Assembly: GCA_030407315.1 (NCBI GenBank)
Contig: JALQPE010002268.1
Location: 18,339-82,338 of the forward strand
Length of the DNA stretch: 64,000 nucleotides
Reading direction: 5' to 3'
DNA from: Asparagopsis taxiformis
Lineage: Eukaryota > Rhodophyta > Florideophyceae > Bonnemaisoniales > Bonnemaisoniaceae
The first letter of the stretch is position 1, and every line of letters begins with the position of its first letter. The position numbers and the translations under genes were made by a program. The notes beneath the pieces were generated by a model. That model did not search any database. It was not told where the DNA came from and worked only from the letters and a program-made list of their open reading frames with translations. Shown here one piece after another: positions 41,099 to 50,889 of this stretch.

Positions 41099-42487
41099 TT
41101 ACTCGGAGGCGACATCGTGTACGGTAGGATGAGGTGCATCGACAGGGGAACTATTCTGTCCAACGATAACGTCATGTCCAATTGTGTCTAGCTCGCTGCA
41201 GATGGTGTGTCCACTGAAAATGCATGCTGGGAGGTTCAAGTATGCAGTTCCCAACACAACATTCTTGAGAACGCGCTCGAAAGTTCCATATGGACGAGGG
41301 CCTTGAACAGGTTTCCAGGTCAGTGAGAACGAGTTGGCCAGTTTGAAATTTTTGCTGTCCGGCAGCTCAAAGTTCTCCTGCATTTCTCGACTTGAGAGGA
41401 AGCGAGCTTCCAAAGGATACGAATAGCTGCAATTGACATAGTCGTATTCATCAGATTCTCGAGTAAGAACGACAGTACTACTCATGTTTTCAGATCTCCT
41501 GTATAAAGAGGAACCAACAAGAACAGCCTTTGTAGATGGAATAAAATCTTCTGAAGCACTGTCTGCTAGAGTTCCCAAAACTCTAATGACAGAAGACCCA
41601 GAATCGTGTCGTGTTTTCTTCCACTTGAGGATAGTAGAGTTCGTGCATGTAGACATGGAAGGAGCTAAAGTATTGCAGAGGTCATAGTATGTTCCAAAGT
41701 GGATCGATAGCTCTTTATCTCTCCCAGTTGAAATTCGAACCGCCTCGACGCTCGGCAGGAAAATTGTGTTTGGGTTGTTCTTCTCTTCGCATAGCCTGGA
41801 AAGTTGTAAAAACTGTTCAAGCGAGCAATCTGCTCTTGCCGTCACATAGTCTTGCACCAAGGAGCTCACTTCCCGGCCTGTTTCAGACTTCGTGATTTTG
41901 GAGGACAGGGGTTTGTCCAGTTTTAAGCCAACTCTCTGGAACAGGTAGTCGCACACAATGTTTCCGAAGATGGGTCCAGTAGCGCTTGATGAACCGCGAC
42001 AGTTGAGAATCTGCCTTTCGAGGTAGGATACCTTTTGAAACAGCTTGGATATGTCCTCATTGATGTTAGGACCAGGAGGACTCTCATCGCAAACTAAGCG
42101 CGGCTCGGACTTGGATCGACTCAACATGTTTTGTTTGCAGTCTTTTTTATGGAAACTGTCTTCACCCGCAGACGAGATCGTCTGCTCTAGTGCTAGTTGC
42201 TCTCCAAACCTCCAACGTAGCATGTTTCCAGAGTCAATGTCCAGCAGCGAATTGTTCTTGAATAATTTTGCTGTAGAGACTGACTGGTCGAAACCGTGTT
42301 CAGATTGATATTGCAGCGTAACAAACAAGTTTCCAGTCAAACGATGTTCTCCGGACGCGTCCGGCTTGGCAGTACTCAAAACTTTGGCGCCCCACCAAAC
42401 CTTTTTCTGTTTCCTTCCTCTCGTTCGTAAACTCCATTCTACTTCAATGACTGATCCTTCGGAGACAAAGTCTGTTGGGTCTTGCAT
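41099..42487 (-). CDS. Unrecognised B2 protein, possible Tudor/Agenet-like N-terminus
   Basis: 462 aa, intact. Residues about 8-85 (GSVIEVEWSLRTRGRKQKKVWWGAKVL, then GNLFVTLQYQSEHGF) have the spacing of a Tudor/Agenet-type small beta barrel: V-E-V-x-W, W-W-x-A-K-V, then an aromatic V-x-Y strand. This is a weak, pattern-based idea. A short coiled coil follows at about 145-165 (ISKLFQKVSYLERQIL). The remainder, including HFGTYYDLCNTLAPS and FERVLKNVVLGTAYLNLP, matches nothing I know. It points toward the coiled-coil gene and lies between palindrome array 1 and a 32-bp-arm inverted repeat. No counterpart is seen in Element A. Confidence 0.6.
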   Translation of the reverse strand: MQDPTDFVSEGSVIEVEWSLRTRGRKQKKVWWGAKVLSTAKPDASGEHRLTGNLFVTLQYQSEHGFDQSVSTAKLFKNNSLLDIDSGNMLRWRFGEQLALEQTISSAGEDSFHKKDCKQNMLSRSKSEPRLVCDESPPGPNINEDISKLFQKVSYLERQILNCRGSSSATGPIFGNIVCDYLFQRVGLKLDKPLSSKITKSETGREVSSLVQDYVTARADCSLEQFLQLSRLCEEKNNPNTIFLPSVEAVRISTGRDKELSIHFGTYYDLCNTLAPSMSTCTNSTILKWKKTRHDSGSSVIRVLGTLADSASEDFIPSTKAVLVGSSLYRRSENMSSTVVLTRESDEYDYVNCSYSYPLEARFLSSREMQENFELPDSKNFKLANSFSLTWKPVQGPRPYGTFERVLKNVVLGTAYLNLPACIFSGHTICSELDTIGHDVIVGQNSSPVDAPHPTVHDVASE

Positions 42488-43218
42488 AATGGGTATTCCC
42501 AGGAAAAGAATGGAAGAGGTATCGACTGAGGAAACAGGAAAGATGACGAAACTGTACAGCTTGTATCCGTGTGGAATGATAGAGAGAAAATTGGTAGGTT
42601 ACTATTTTTATACTTGCATAACTCGTAACGGTTATAAATTACTAACACCTGTCCCAAGCGACATGGGAGACCAACATCGTGATGATCATCTCTCTTGAAC
42701 ATTCATCACCATATAATAAAGATCTTATTCCGAGCTGCTCGAAGCCATTACCAGTAGATTGGTTGTATTTTTCGCTGTGGCAATATAACGGAACCTAGAC
42801 GTGTATGTATAAACAGACGCAGGGATCGAGAATGATGCAGTGAAATCAATGTGTATATTTATATACTGGTTGTAAGAACGAGTCTACAAGTTCGAACAGA
42901 AGATGAAGTCCTCTCAAGAGATTGGTTTTGAAATCTCCGATGGCAGATTTCAAACTCAATCTCTCGAGGGGACTTCAAATTCAAAACAAAAATGGAAATG
43001 TCCGTTGGCGAAATAATTGTATTGAAAGGCCGCCGAAGAACCTAATTATTCCTCATTACGTACCCTACCTAGCCAAAGTATACCTGAAAATATTCAGGTT
43101 AACTCTTTAACTGTGCATTTAAGGTTTATCAAGATTGTTGCCGAAGGTTTTTAACGGCAGGTAGGAGAGAAGATTGTTTTCTGCTGGTGGCTGATTGAGG
43201 TGAAGAATCTATTTCTCG
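42488..43218. other. Divergent intergenic region with a long inverted repeat
   Basis: Separates the divergent genes 41099-42487 and 43219-46728, so it should hold both promoters. An inverted repeat at 42905-42936 and 42945-42976 has 32-bp arms, 29 matching, with an 8-nt loop; arms start GAAGTCC and contain GAGATTG and TTTGAAATCT. A shared cis-regulatory role is possible but not shown. Confidence 0.65.
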
Positions 43219-46200
43219 ATGGCCTCTGAGAAGAGAAATCCAGCGAGCACCTCTGGGCGTCCCCTTCATGGTGAGCGGCGCAATGGGCTATTGCACATCG
43301 ACCCATTCAAGATCAAAAGATATGTCGAGATTCGAGAAATCGACTACAGGCACGTCGATGTTATTGCCGAGAGCATTCAGGTTTACGGCTACAATGACAA
43401 CAACCCAATTACCGGTCGGATCATTGCCGGTGAGGTAGAGGTGCTGGATGGTGCGCATCGTTCGAAAGCTGTAATCAAGCTCATAGAGAACGGTGAGCTT
43501 CCGCGTGATTTCACTGTTCCTATGATTGAAGAAGAAGTCGACATATCTCCGATTACAAGTGCTGCTTTCCTTCTAGATAGTGTGAAAGCATCAAACGCGA
43601 ACGATATGGCATCCAGGCAGAAGAGGATGACTTTCATTGAGTACCTGAATCTTACTTTGGATCTTAGAGATGGGTACTGGGAGCGAAACGCAGGTGAAAA
43701 ACAAGGAAGCTCAAGCATGGTTACAATTCGCGACGTGAATATGCCATCCATTAGGCGATGGCTCGCCGTGGGATCTCAGCGCGAAGATTTGGCAGAAACT
43801 GTGCTGAGGCAGCCACAGTACGAGAGTTGCTTGTCAATTCTTCGTGTGCTTCGCCCCTACAGTCGCATAGAAGAACCCAATCCCAAAATGGTTCGCTGTC
43901 TGTGGCAGTTGTTCTGTATTGTATGGGGAAGGCCGGTGGAAGTTCAGAACAATTTTGCGATGAAGGAGTTTCCCACATCTCTCGAGAAAAGAGCATCAGT
44001 CGGCGAGCAGTTGTTTGGGATGTCTACAAGTGGTGAAATTGCTTCTCCATTGTGTCGCGAAGTCCTCACCTGTGAGTATTTTCGTTCTGGAAGAAGTGCA
44101 CAGGGTAGAACATTAACAGAAGAAGACAAAGTATTTGGAAGGCTGATGTTTATGATTTCATTTGTGCACATTGCCCTCACTAGACGCAGAAATGCACCCA
44201 TTCGCCGGGGTAGGAAGCGTCGTAGAACTGGGAGGGATACAGAGACTTCTACATTCGCCCCTTTCCAGCGCACAAGAGCAAACGGAGAGTCTGTGGGTGT
44301 CGTTTTGGAAAGGGTCATGTCTGCCTGGGATACAACAGCGATGATTCTGGGCTTCGAAAGCGCCTACATGATGTGTCGCCCATACATGGTTTTCGACTCT
44401 GAGAAATTCCAATTCATCTGTCTTGCTAATCGTACTGACGGGTGGGCACATCCTGACCACTACTCAGATCTTCTGCTTCCGTCCCCGGTAGTGAAACTCC
44501 GCGAGAATGCAGGTTATCCAGGCACTTTGGATATCTCTGTTGATGCAAGGTTGAGGTCTTTGACAGAAGCCGTACTAGTGTCTGTGTATGACTGTATGAT
44601 AGGCATTGATGTATTCGGATCAAGTACGAACCAGATGGAAGGGCTGCGCACTAAATTTTTCCATCAGCCTGACCGGTTCGGATTGAACGCCTTCATCGAA
44701 GCAAGAATAGAACAATCCATCGCATTGGATGGTCACGAAAGACTCAAGGTATGGAAGAACTGGAACCGTGAAATGCGTGTGAAGCCAGTTGATGTCTGCG
44801 ACTTGAAAATTCTCTACGAGACTGAACAGCGCAACGCAGCATCCAGATCTCTTTCTCGAGAAAGAGATCGTCTTGAGTCGAATGAATCAATGCAGCACAG
44901 CACTCGCCGTTTAGGTACAGGTGGAAGGAAACCTACCAATGACTCTGGATCCCAGTATACATCCAGCATGGATGGGAGGGCTTCGTCCGCAATGGACACG
45001 GTTATGCAAGATGTTGCGGAGGATACACCGTCAGCGGAGGCAGTGGGTGAGGAAGAGGGGGTACCGGATCATATTGTGCAATTGAAAAAGGTCATGAAGA
45101 GATTTTGCGTGGCTTACAACTGTACAGCCTCGAGGTTAGTGCACCAGGTTAACACTGATTCCATTGGCATGCTTTCAGGGAATACTATTGATGGACAAGC
45201 ACAACTTGTGCTCACCGATCCACCCTTCAACACGCGGAGGGAGAAAGGCAAGACCAATTCAGACTATGATGACATCAATAGCGCACAAATGTTTCGTACT
45301 GGAAAGGACATTTCTCGAATGCTGCGCCCTGGAGGACATGCCCTGATATTTTCCAGTATCAAACAGTTGGTTGGGTGGGGAGAAGCTCTTCAAAATGCAG
45401 AAAGCGGGGAACAATCCATGCGTACAGACGATGTTCCTCTCATTCTAAGCCGTCGTCCCTACGTATTCATCCAAAACCCAATGAACAAATCGTGTTCATT
45501 ACACAACATTCACGAGTTTGTTGTGCACAGTTTCAAACGTGGGATGGGAGCTGCCGCGTTTGAAATGGTTGATTATTCTTTGCATAACCGTGACCTTTCA
45601 CGACATCCAGGGTACGTGAACGCAATCGACAACTGCCCAAAGCTCGGACCTGGTGAGTCATTGAACTTCGAAGACAAAAGGCTACGTGCGGAGCAGAAGC
45701 CTCTGTCCATACTTCGAGAGCTTATTTCAAGGTTTTCAAAGCCAGGAGACATTGTGGTAGATCTATTCTCCGGAACGTATTCTACTGCAATAGCTTGCAT
45801 GACAATGAGAGATGGTCTGTATCGCAAGTTTATTGGATGTGAAAAAGACGCCACATGCCATGGATCAGCTCAGCCGTTGTTGCTGGATTGCTTTGTTAGG
45901 CAAGGTCGAGATGGAGTTTTTGGGGAGGCAACCAAAAATGACATATCGAGTATTCTCGCTAACAAAGAATGGAATTACTCGATAAGGAGCAATGTAGGAA
46001 GTGAAAGACTTCGACATCGAAGTGATGCGCCTGATGGATTCCCGTCGGTATCTTCACTACCACTGCATATGTTGCGATTTGTCTCCTCTGTTGCGCGGGA
46101 TCAAAGCATGCTCCGAAGACTTGCCGAAGTCCCAATGAATGAATGGGGCGTAGAAGATTTAGGCAAGGTTTTCTCCGTTGACCCTGAGATGATGCTTGCA

Positions 46201-46728
46201 GTAGATGCCTCCTTTCACAACGTTATTGTTGCTGCATCGACAGTTCGAGAGGGAGGATTGGGGGTTTTTGCCGCAGAAGATTTAGAGAGGGGCTCTGTTG
46301 TTGGATGGTATAATGGGACAATTTTATACGGGAAGATTGGGGAGAATGAACCGCAACGCAGTCGCTTGTACGGACCGGACGGGTTCGGTTGTACTGGTGA
46401 AAGATTCCAAAACTTCAACATGGAGATGGAGACCAGTGTCATCGGAGAAGAAGCACCGGTCGACAAGATATATCTTGTACCAGCGGAATACAATGTCTGC
46501 AGCTACCTCAACGACAGTAGGACCATTGACGGAATGGAGAGAGTTGCAAATGTGCAACGCAGAAAAAATGCAGAGTTCCGAGTTCACAAAGACGTCAATC
46601 CTACTTGCGACTTCAAGTATGCAGTAGCAAAACCTGATCTCATCCTAGCGCAGGTTGTAGTAGATGTTCGAGCTGGGGAAGAGATATTCGTTGACTATGG
46701 ATCGCGCTACTGGACTGCAGAGAAGTAG
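43219..46728 (+). CDS. ParB-like / amino-DNA-methyltransferase / SET fusion protein (B2)
   Basis: 1169 aa, intact, no visible intron. Residues about 23-100 are a ParB-like domain: LLHIDPFKI...GEVEVLDGAHRSKAV with the G-x-H-R loop at 77-84. A helical region follows (PSIRRWLAVGSQ). The conserved middle domain spans about 355-500 (VMSAWDTTAMIL...PYMVFD). A linker leads to the methyltransferase: motif IV LTDPPFN (DPPF at 667), MLRPGGHALIF, then after about 180 residues GDIVVDLFSGTYST (motif I, about 845). This IV-before-I order is beta class, predicting N6-adenine or N4-cytosine methylation. SET spans about 1005-1160: GGLGVFAAEDLERGSVV, YLNDSRT (N about 1098), VVDVRAGEEIFVDYGSRYW. The ND replaces canonical NH. 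This is the most complete member of the family here; A and B1 homologues are truncated or split. Confidence 0.87.
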   Translation: MASEKRNPASTSGRPLHGERRNGLLHIDPFKIKRYVEIREIDYRHVDVIAESIQVYGYNDNNPITGRIIAGEVEVLDGAHRSKAVIKLIENGELPRDFTVPMIEEEVDISPITSAAFLLDSVKASNANDMASRQKRMTFIEYLNLTLDLRDGYWERNAGEKQGSSSMVTIRDVNMPSIRRWLAVGSQREDLAETVLRQPQYESCLSILRVLRPYSRIEEPNPKMVRCLWQLFCIVWGRPVEVQNNFAMKEFPTSLEKRASVGEQLFGMSTSGEIASPLCREVLTCEYFRSGRSAQGRTLTEEDKVFGRLMFMISFVHIALTRRRNAPIRRGRKRRRTGRDTETSTFAPFQRTRANGESVGVVLERVMSAWDTTAMILGFESAYMMCRPYMVFDSEKFQFICLANRTDGWAHPDHYSDLLLPSPVVKLRENAGYPGTLDISVDARLRSLTEAVLVSVYDCMIGIDVFGSSTNQMEGLRTKFFHQPDRFGLNAFIEARIEQSIALDGHERLKVWKNWNREMRVKPVDVCDLKILYETEQRNAASRSLSRERDRLESNESMQHSTRRLGTGGRKPTNDSGSQYTSSMDGRASSAMDTVMQDVAEDTPSAEAVGEEEGVPDHIVQLKKVMKRFCVAYNCTASRLVHQVNTDSIGMLSGNTIDGQAQLVLTDPPFNTRREKGKTNSDYDDINSAQMFRTGKDISRMLRPGGHALIFSSIKQLVGWGEALQNAESGEQSMRTDDVPLILSRRPYVFIQNPMNKSCSLHNIHEFVVHSFKRGMGAAAFEMVDYSLHNRDLSRHPGYVNAIDNCPKLGPGESLNFEDKRLRAEQKPLSILRELISRFSKPGDIVVDLFSGTYSTAIACMTMRDGLYRKFIGCEKDATCHGSAQPLLLDCFVRQGRDGVFGEATKNDISSILANKEWNYSIRSNVGSERLRHRSDAPDGFPSVSSLPLHMLRFVSSVARDQSMLRRLAEVPMNEWGVEDLGKVFSVDPEMMLAVDASFHNVIVAASTVREGGLGVFAAEDLERGSVVGWYNGTILYGKIGENEPQRSRLYGPDGFGCTGERFQNFNMEMETSVIGEEAPVDKIYLVPAEYNVCSYLNDSRTIDGMERVANVQRRKNAEFRVHKDVNPTCDFKYAVAKPDLILAQVVVDVRAGEEIFVDYGSRYWTAEK

Positions 46729-46849
46729 GACAGTTTAGGCGTCCAATTACAGATATCAAGAGTACCATCAGCAATAAAAAGTCTTGCATCTGAACTCGTA
46801 CAACGTTGTAGTACTACAATCTACCTGAGCGATAATAACAGACTTTCAT

Positions 46850-47340
46850 TTGCTGAGCGGTGCCAGTCAGCCCACGTCCAATGATAGTGCTGCACCTGGG
46901 CTTTCCCATGCCAAAATAATACCCGGTATTATTTTGGGTGTGGCCAGCCCAAGTGCAGCACTATCATTGGCTGTCATGAACGCAGCGGCAGCCAATCGAA
47001 TTGCTGCACCTGGTCTTTGCCATGCCAAAATAATACCCGGTATTATTTTGGGTGTGGCCAGCCCAAGTGCAGCTCTGCCATTGGCTGTCATGAACGCAGC
47101 GGCAGCGAATGGAATTGCTGCACCTGGTCTTTGCCATGCCAAAATAATACCGGGTATTATTTTGGGTGTGGCCAGCCCAAGTGCAGCACTATCATTGGCT
47201 GTCATGAACGCAGCGGCAGCCAATGGAATTGCTGCACCTGGGCTTTGCCATGCCAAAATAATACCGGGTATTATTTTGGGTGTGGCCAGCCCAAGTGCAG
47301 CTCTGCCATTGGCTGCCAGGTTTGCATCTCAACTATAGTG
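46850..47340. repeat. B2 palindromic repeat array 2 (four units)
   Basis: AATAATACCSGGTATTATT at 46915-46933, 47029-47047, 47143-47161 and 47257-47275, an exact 114-bp period. The central base is C, C, G, G. Each unit is itself a larger imperfect inverted repeat with outer CCAATGG and TGCACCTGG/CCAAGTGCA words. Both strands are open across the array because 114 is a multiple of three; these frames are not genes. It lies just after the ParB-methyltransferase-SET stop. Confidence 0.93.
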
Positions 47341-47646
47341 AGTATACTAAGAAGAACAATTCAAGACCTTGGTTACTCGAGTGATGTGGAATTGTGGCAG
47401 TCTTGCAAAACTGTGCCATGCATGTAGGAAAGGAAAAGAGATCAGTCTGTACGATGTAGGGTGTATAAGCTATGCGTGGTGAGAGGTAGAGGAACTCTAA
47501 TAGTGCAGTAGACTGACCGCGCTAATATTTTCAAAGTCATGAATAGGAGTAGATTTAGTTGTGGTAAAGGAAGTATACTACCGAAGCTAGCTTAGGATTG
47601 GCAGATGCTGCCTGTAGAGGGAGAGGCAAAGCAGTATTCTTGCAGA
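47341..47646. other. Gene-free stretch between array 2 and the next gene's stop
   Basis: About 300 bp, presumably the 3' flank of the convergent genes. Nothing recognised. Confidence 0.3.
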
Positions 47647-50472
47647 TTATCGCGCACTAGGTGCATCCCAGTAGTTGACCGTTTCGATAGCATCCGCCAA
47701 TTCTTCTTCGTCACTTAAAAGGTAGAGATGAGAACGAACCGGAAGACCATATGTTAGGCGATTTTCCGCTGAACTACTGAATCCTTTGCCTCCATGGTAG
47801 AAGTCACCACGACCGATGAAGAGAGAATACGGTGGCACGTAGATGTCCATAACAGGCGTCTTGTACTTCTCAGCGTCTGCACGCGTCAAACAGACGTGGC
47901 TGAAATACGCTCCACGAAGCCAGAACCCATCAGCCGCGCTTGCCATCAGAAAGTACGATCTTCCAGGTGGGAAATCGGAATCATTGATGACCACCGGTAG
48001 GTCTGTGTGCAAGTCTTGATCTGGAGCACCATCAGAGGTCAGCAAAAGACGTAAACCGGTTTTAGGAAAGGCCACAGGCTCATGGATTCCTAGGCCCAAG
48101 TACATTAGCTCGGCACAGATTGCTTTGCCGACCTCGAGAATCATCTTGTTCTTGAATTGATGTTCATCCATCTGCTCGAGATCGTCGCAAATCTTCTTCC
48201 TTGAGATAGAGAACCTTCCCAAACGAGAGGCCTGTTGCTCTGCCGTTACCTCACCCTTGTTTCGAATCTGATGCCAGGGATCATTGGAACTGTCTTCAGC
48301 AGAAGAATGAACAGGTTTGAACTTCTGGGCGTAGAACGTGAACAGTTCATGTGCTGCGTTGCCCACAGTCGAAGAACGGAAGATACCACTGAGTACATGG
48401 GCACCCAAGAGATTGAGAGTTGACCTAGCTGTTGCAAAGAACTTCTCTGCACAGCAAGCTGGACCACTGCACGCTATACAATTCATATCGGCAGCAGCTG
48501 CACTCAAAATCTCCTGTCGGATTGTTTCGTACAGCTTGCTGTCGATATAGTACTTGACCCTAGAGTCTGACGGTATGGTGTTCGGGAGAATATCCATAAT
48601 CCGTTCATCGACTACCCTGTCGGGGAGGGGATTTTCCTGCTCATCGCTGAACAATGGAATCTCCTCGGTTGAACGTTTAACCGTACGGTTAACTTCCAGT
48701 CTTCTGCGCTTCGGAAGGGGCTCTTCGGACTCTTCTTCTACCTCCGACTCTGCCTGACTGTCGCCGCCAACCCGTAGACTCTCCGTTCTCTGCCGTTTCG
48801 ACCTGCGAAGTGTCTCGACTGGCTCATTCACCGCAAGCGGTGGTGCATTGAGAGGGAGACGGAGGAGAACAGATCCCAATTGCTTCTCAGAACCTGCCAC
48901 AGTGGCATCAGGGGTTCCTTGAGCCTGCTCAACTGCAGGAACGGAAGTGGCAGGAGCAGGAGGGGTAGTAGGAGCAGGAGTAGAAGGGGTAGAAGGGGTA
49001 GAAGGGGTAGAAGGAGTAGAAGGGGTAGAATGAGCACGAGGAGCAGGAGGGGTAGAAGGAGCAGGAGGAGTAGGACCAGAACGGGTAGAAGGGGTAGAAG
49101 GCTCATCTGATTGGGGCGTAGATGGCTTCGGCGCATCTTCAGATGGCTGTTCATTGTGAACAATGACCCTTTGGTCTTCTTCCATGTCCACAACGCCCGT
49201 GGAAAAGCGAAGCTGCTCATACATTTCGTCGGAGACGAGAGCATGCTTCGTACCGCTGTTGTCGTCGGTATTGAAGTGCAGGAGGGTCTCCGCAATACTG
49301 TTCGCAATAACAGTCTCCTTTCCTGACCCAGTGTTCTTGAGCTCGGAGTAGAAATGCTCGAGCGGAGGCTCCATCTTTTTGTGAGCAGCAACCGGCTCGG
49401 ACATCTTGAAAACTTCAATCAAAACACGAACGAAAGGATTACCAAATCCTCTTGTCGTCCTACTCAACTGACGCAGATCTCGCATGCGTGTCCAGAGAGC
49501 TGTTATGAGCAAGATGAACCTTTGCTGATACTCCGAGCCGCGACGGAAGTCTGCCATGAAAACGAGATCCATGTTGCAGCCATACATGTCTACGGACTGC
49601 TTGAAGACATCGTCGTTGATGTCACGGCCTTCTTTAACGGCCCTTTCCTGTTCCGCAGCGAGAATTTCCTTGGTGAACATGCTCGGTACGGAACTCCAGA
49701 ACTCAAGCGCTTTGTTGTTCACAGTCCGGAAGCCTTTCGCAGCAGTCACGTGCTTGTTGATGGCTTGGTAGCCCAGTTTCGATATCGACAACTGGCTGTC
49801 CATGATGACCTGAATGCACTTCCGATTCGGTTCACCCAGCATGTCCTTGGTCGTGAGCAGTTGGACCACAGAACACACTCGGTCTGCCAAAGAAACAAGG
49901 GCAACATCATGTGTGAGTGTGTTTGCTTGAATGGACAGCCCGAGTACTTCAAAAGGTGTGAAGTACTCATCGGAAACTTCTTCTGTCCCTGGGCGCCTGA
50001 TCAAAGCCACATCGATGTTCCTGAATGAAGCAGCATACGGATGTTGCCCTTCCGGGTCTTCACGAATGCACTTCTGGAGAGCCGCAACGCGATGGCCACC
50101 ATCGATGTAAAAGGTTTGAAGGGTGGGGGTTGTGCTGCCTTCACTAGGAAGGAGCATTTTGCAGGCAAGGATTCGGGAGATTGAGGAGGTGAATCCTTCC
50201 CTCAAGAACTTCTCCTTCAGCTCAAGCACTCTCCCTTCCCTAATATGACGAGAGAATAGGGGGGGTCTGTGCAAATCCAAGGGAGACAGCCTGTGGTCAG
50301 CTTTGGGACAGTCTGACAACTGAACCTCGGCGGTGACAGAGTTATCGTGACCAGGGCTGCGAGAAGGGGCGCGAGAGCGAGAAGGGGCGCGAGAGCGAGC
50401 GGAGGCCCGACCGCGAGTCGAAGCGCGAGCAGGGGCGGGGGCAGAGGGTTTGGAGCGAGTGCGAGGAGCCAT
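47647..50472 (-). CDS. ParB-like / 2OG-Fe(II) dioxygenase fusion protein 1 (B2)
   Basis: 941 aa, intact. The basic N-terminus has arginine/serine repeats (SRAPSRSRAPSRS). The ParB-like domain has TFYIDGGHRVAALQ (D about 124), with helices after it. About residues 440-520 are a proline/serine/threonine-rich stretch of STPSTP repeats. The dioxygenase domain starts at LNLLGAHVLSGIFRS (about 685). FPKTGLRLLLTS precedes HTD (H about 822). PPYSLFIGRGDFYHGGKGF gives the distal H (about 893) and YGLPVRSHLYLL the 2OG-binding arginine. All expected iron and 2-oxoglutarate ligands appear present. Close relative of 51734-54928 in the same orientation, so a tandem duplication is likely. Predicted role: oxidising modified bases or proteins at sites chosen by the ParB domain (inference). 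Confidence 0.83.
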   Translation of the reverse strand: MAPRTRSKPSAPAPARASTRGRASARSRAPSRSRAPSRSPGHDNSVTAEVQLSDCPKADHRLSPLDLHRPPLFSRHIREGRVLELKEKFLREGFTSSISRILACKMLLPSEGSTTPTLQTFYIDGGHRVAALQKCIREDPEGQHPYAASFRNIDVALIRRPGTEEVSDEYFTPFEVLGLSIQANTLTHDVALVSLADRVCSVVQLLTTKDMLGEPNRKCIQVIMDSQLSISKLGYQAINKHVTAAKGFRTVNNKALEFWSSVPSMFTKEILAAEQERAVKEGRDINDDVFKQSVDMYGCNMDLVFMADFRRGSEYQQRFILLITALWTRMRDLRQLSRTTRGFGNPFVRVLIEVFKMSEPVAAHKKMEPPLEHFYSELKNTGSGKETVIANSIAETLLHFNTDDNSGTKHALVSDEMYEQLRFSTGVVDMEEDQRVIVHNEQPSEDAPKPSTPQSDEPSTPSTRSGPTPPAPSTPPAPRAHSTPSTPSTPSTPSTPSTPAPTTPPAPATSVPAVEQAQGTPDATVAGSEKQLGSVLLRLPLNAPPLAVNEPVETLRRSKRQRTESLRVGGDSQAESEVEEESEEPLPKRRRLEVNRTVKRSTEEIPLFSDEQENPLPDRVVDERIMDILPNTIPSDSRVKYYIDSKLYETIRQEILSAAAADMNCIACSGPACCAEKFFATARSTLNLLGAHVLSGIFRSSTVGNAAHELFTFYAQKFKPVHSSAEDSSNDPWHQIRNKGEVTAEQQASRLGRFSISRKKICDDLEQMDEHQFKNKMILEVGKAICAELMYLGLGIHEPVAFPKTGLRLLLTSDGAPDQDLHTDLPVVINDSDFPPGRSYFLMASAADGFWLRGAYFSHVCLTRADAEKYKTPVMDIYVPPYSLFIGRGDFYHGGKGFSSSAENRLTYGLPVRSHLYLLSDEEELADAIETVNYWDAPSAR

Positions 50473-50889
50473 TGAAGGATGAGGGAAAGCAGGAATGGAG
50501 AGAAGCTTGATTGAGTGTACGACCCCGATAACGACGATACAGAGACGATTAAGATAGATTTATTTCGCTACTGCAGTCTGATAAAGGATCAAACGTGAAC
50601 AATCCGTTTCAACTCTGATTTCAATTTTTTGTTTATTTCTAGACCACTTGACTCAGATCAAGAGTAATACTCGAAATTCAGTTAATTTCTGCGGCCAAAT
50701 ACAATCGCTATACGACGAGTTCATACTCAAAGTGGCTAAACAGGTACGAGTTGGTCATGGTGATTACCCCAAAACCACTCAAGTAATAACTACATAATGC
50801 TGAAGTCACATACTTCCCAGCATTTTGCACCAACTCGTGGAGCTGATGCGTACATACCAAATGCGTCTGTATTCAACATGAACCACGAA
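50473..50889. other. Upstream region of ParB/dioxygenase gene 1
   Basis: About 415 bp, AT-rich, before palindrome array 3. Presumably the promoter. No defined element seen. Confidence 0.3.

Noticed and set aside
46850..47340. Long open frames on both strands over the 114-bp array (and similarly at 50.9-51.5 kb)
   Set aside because: The period is a multiple of three or nearly so, and the frames just translate the repeat. They have no start context or homology.
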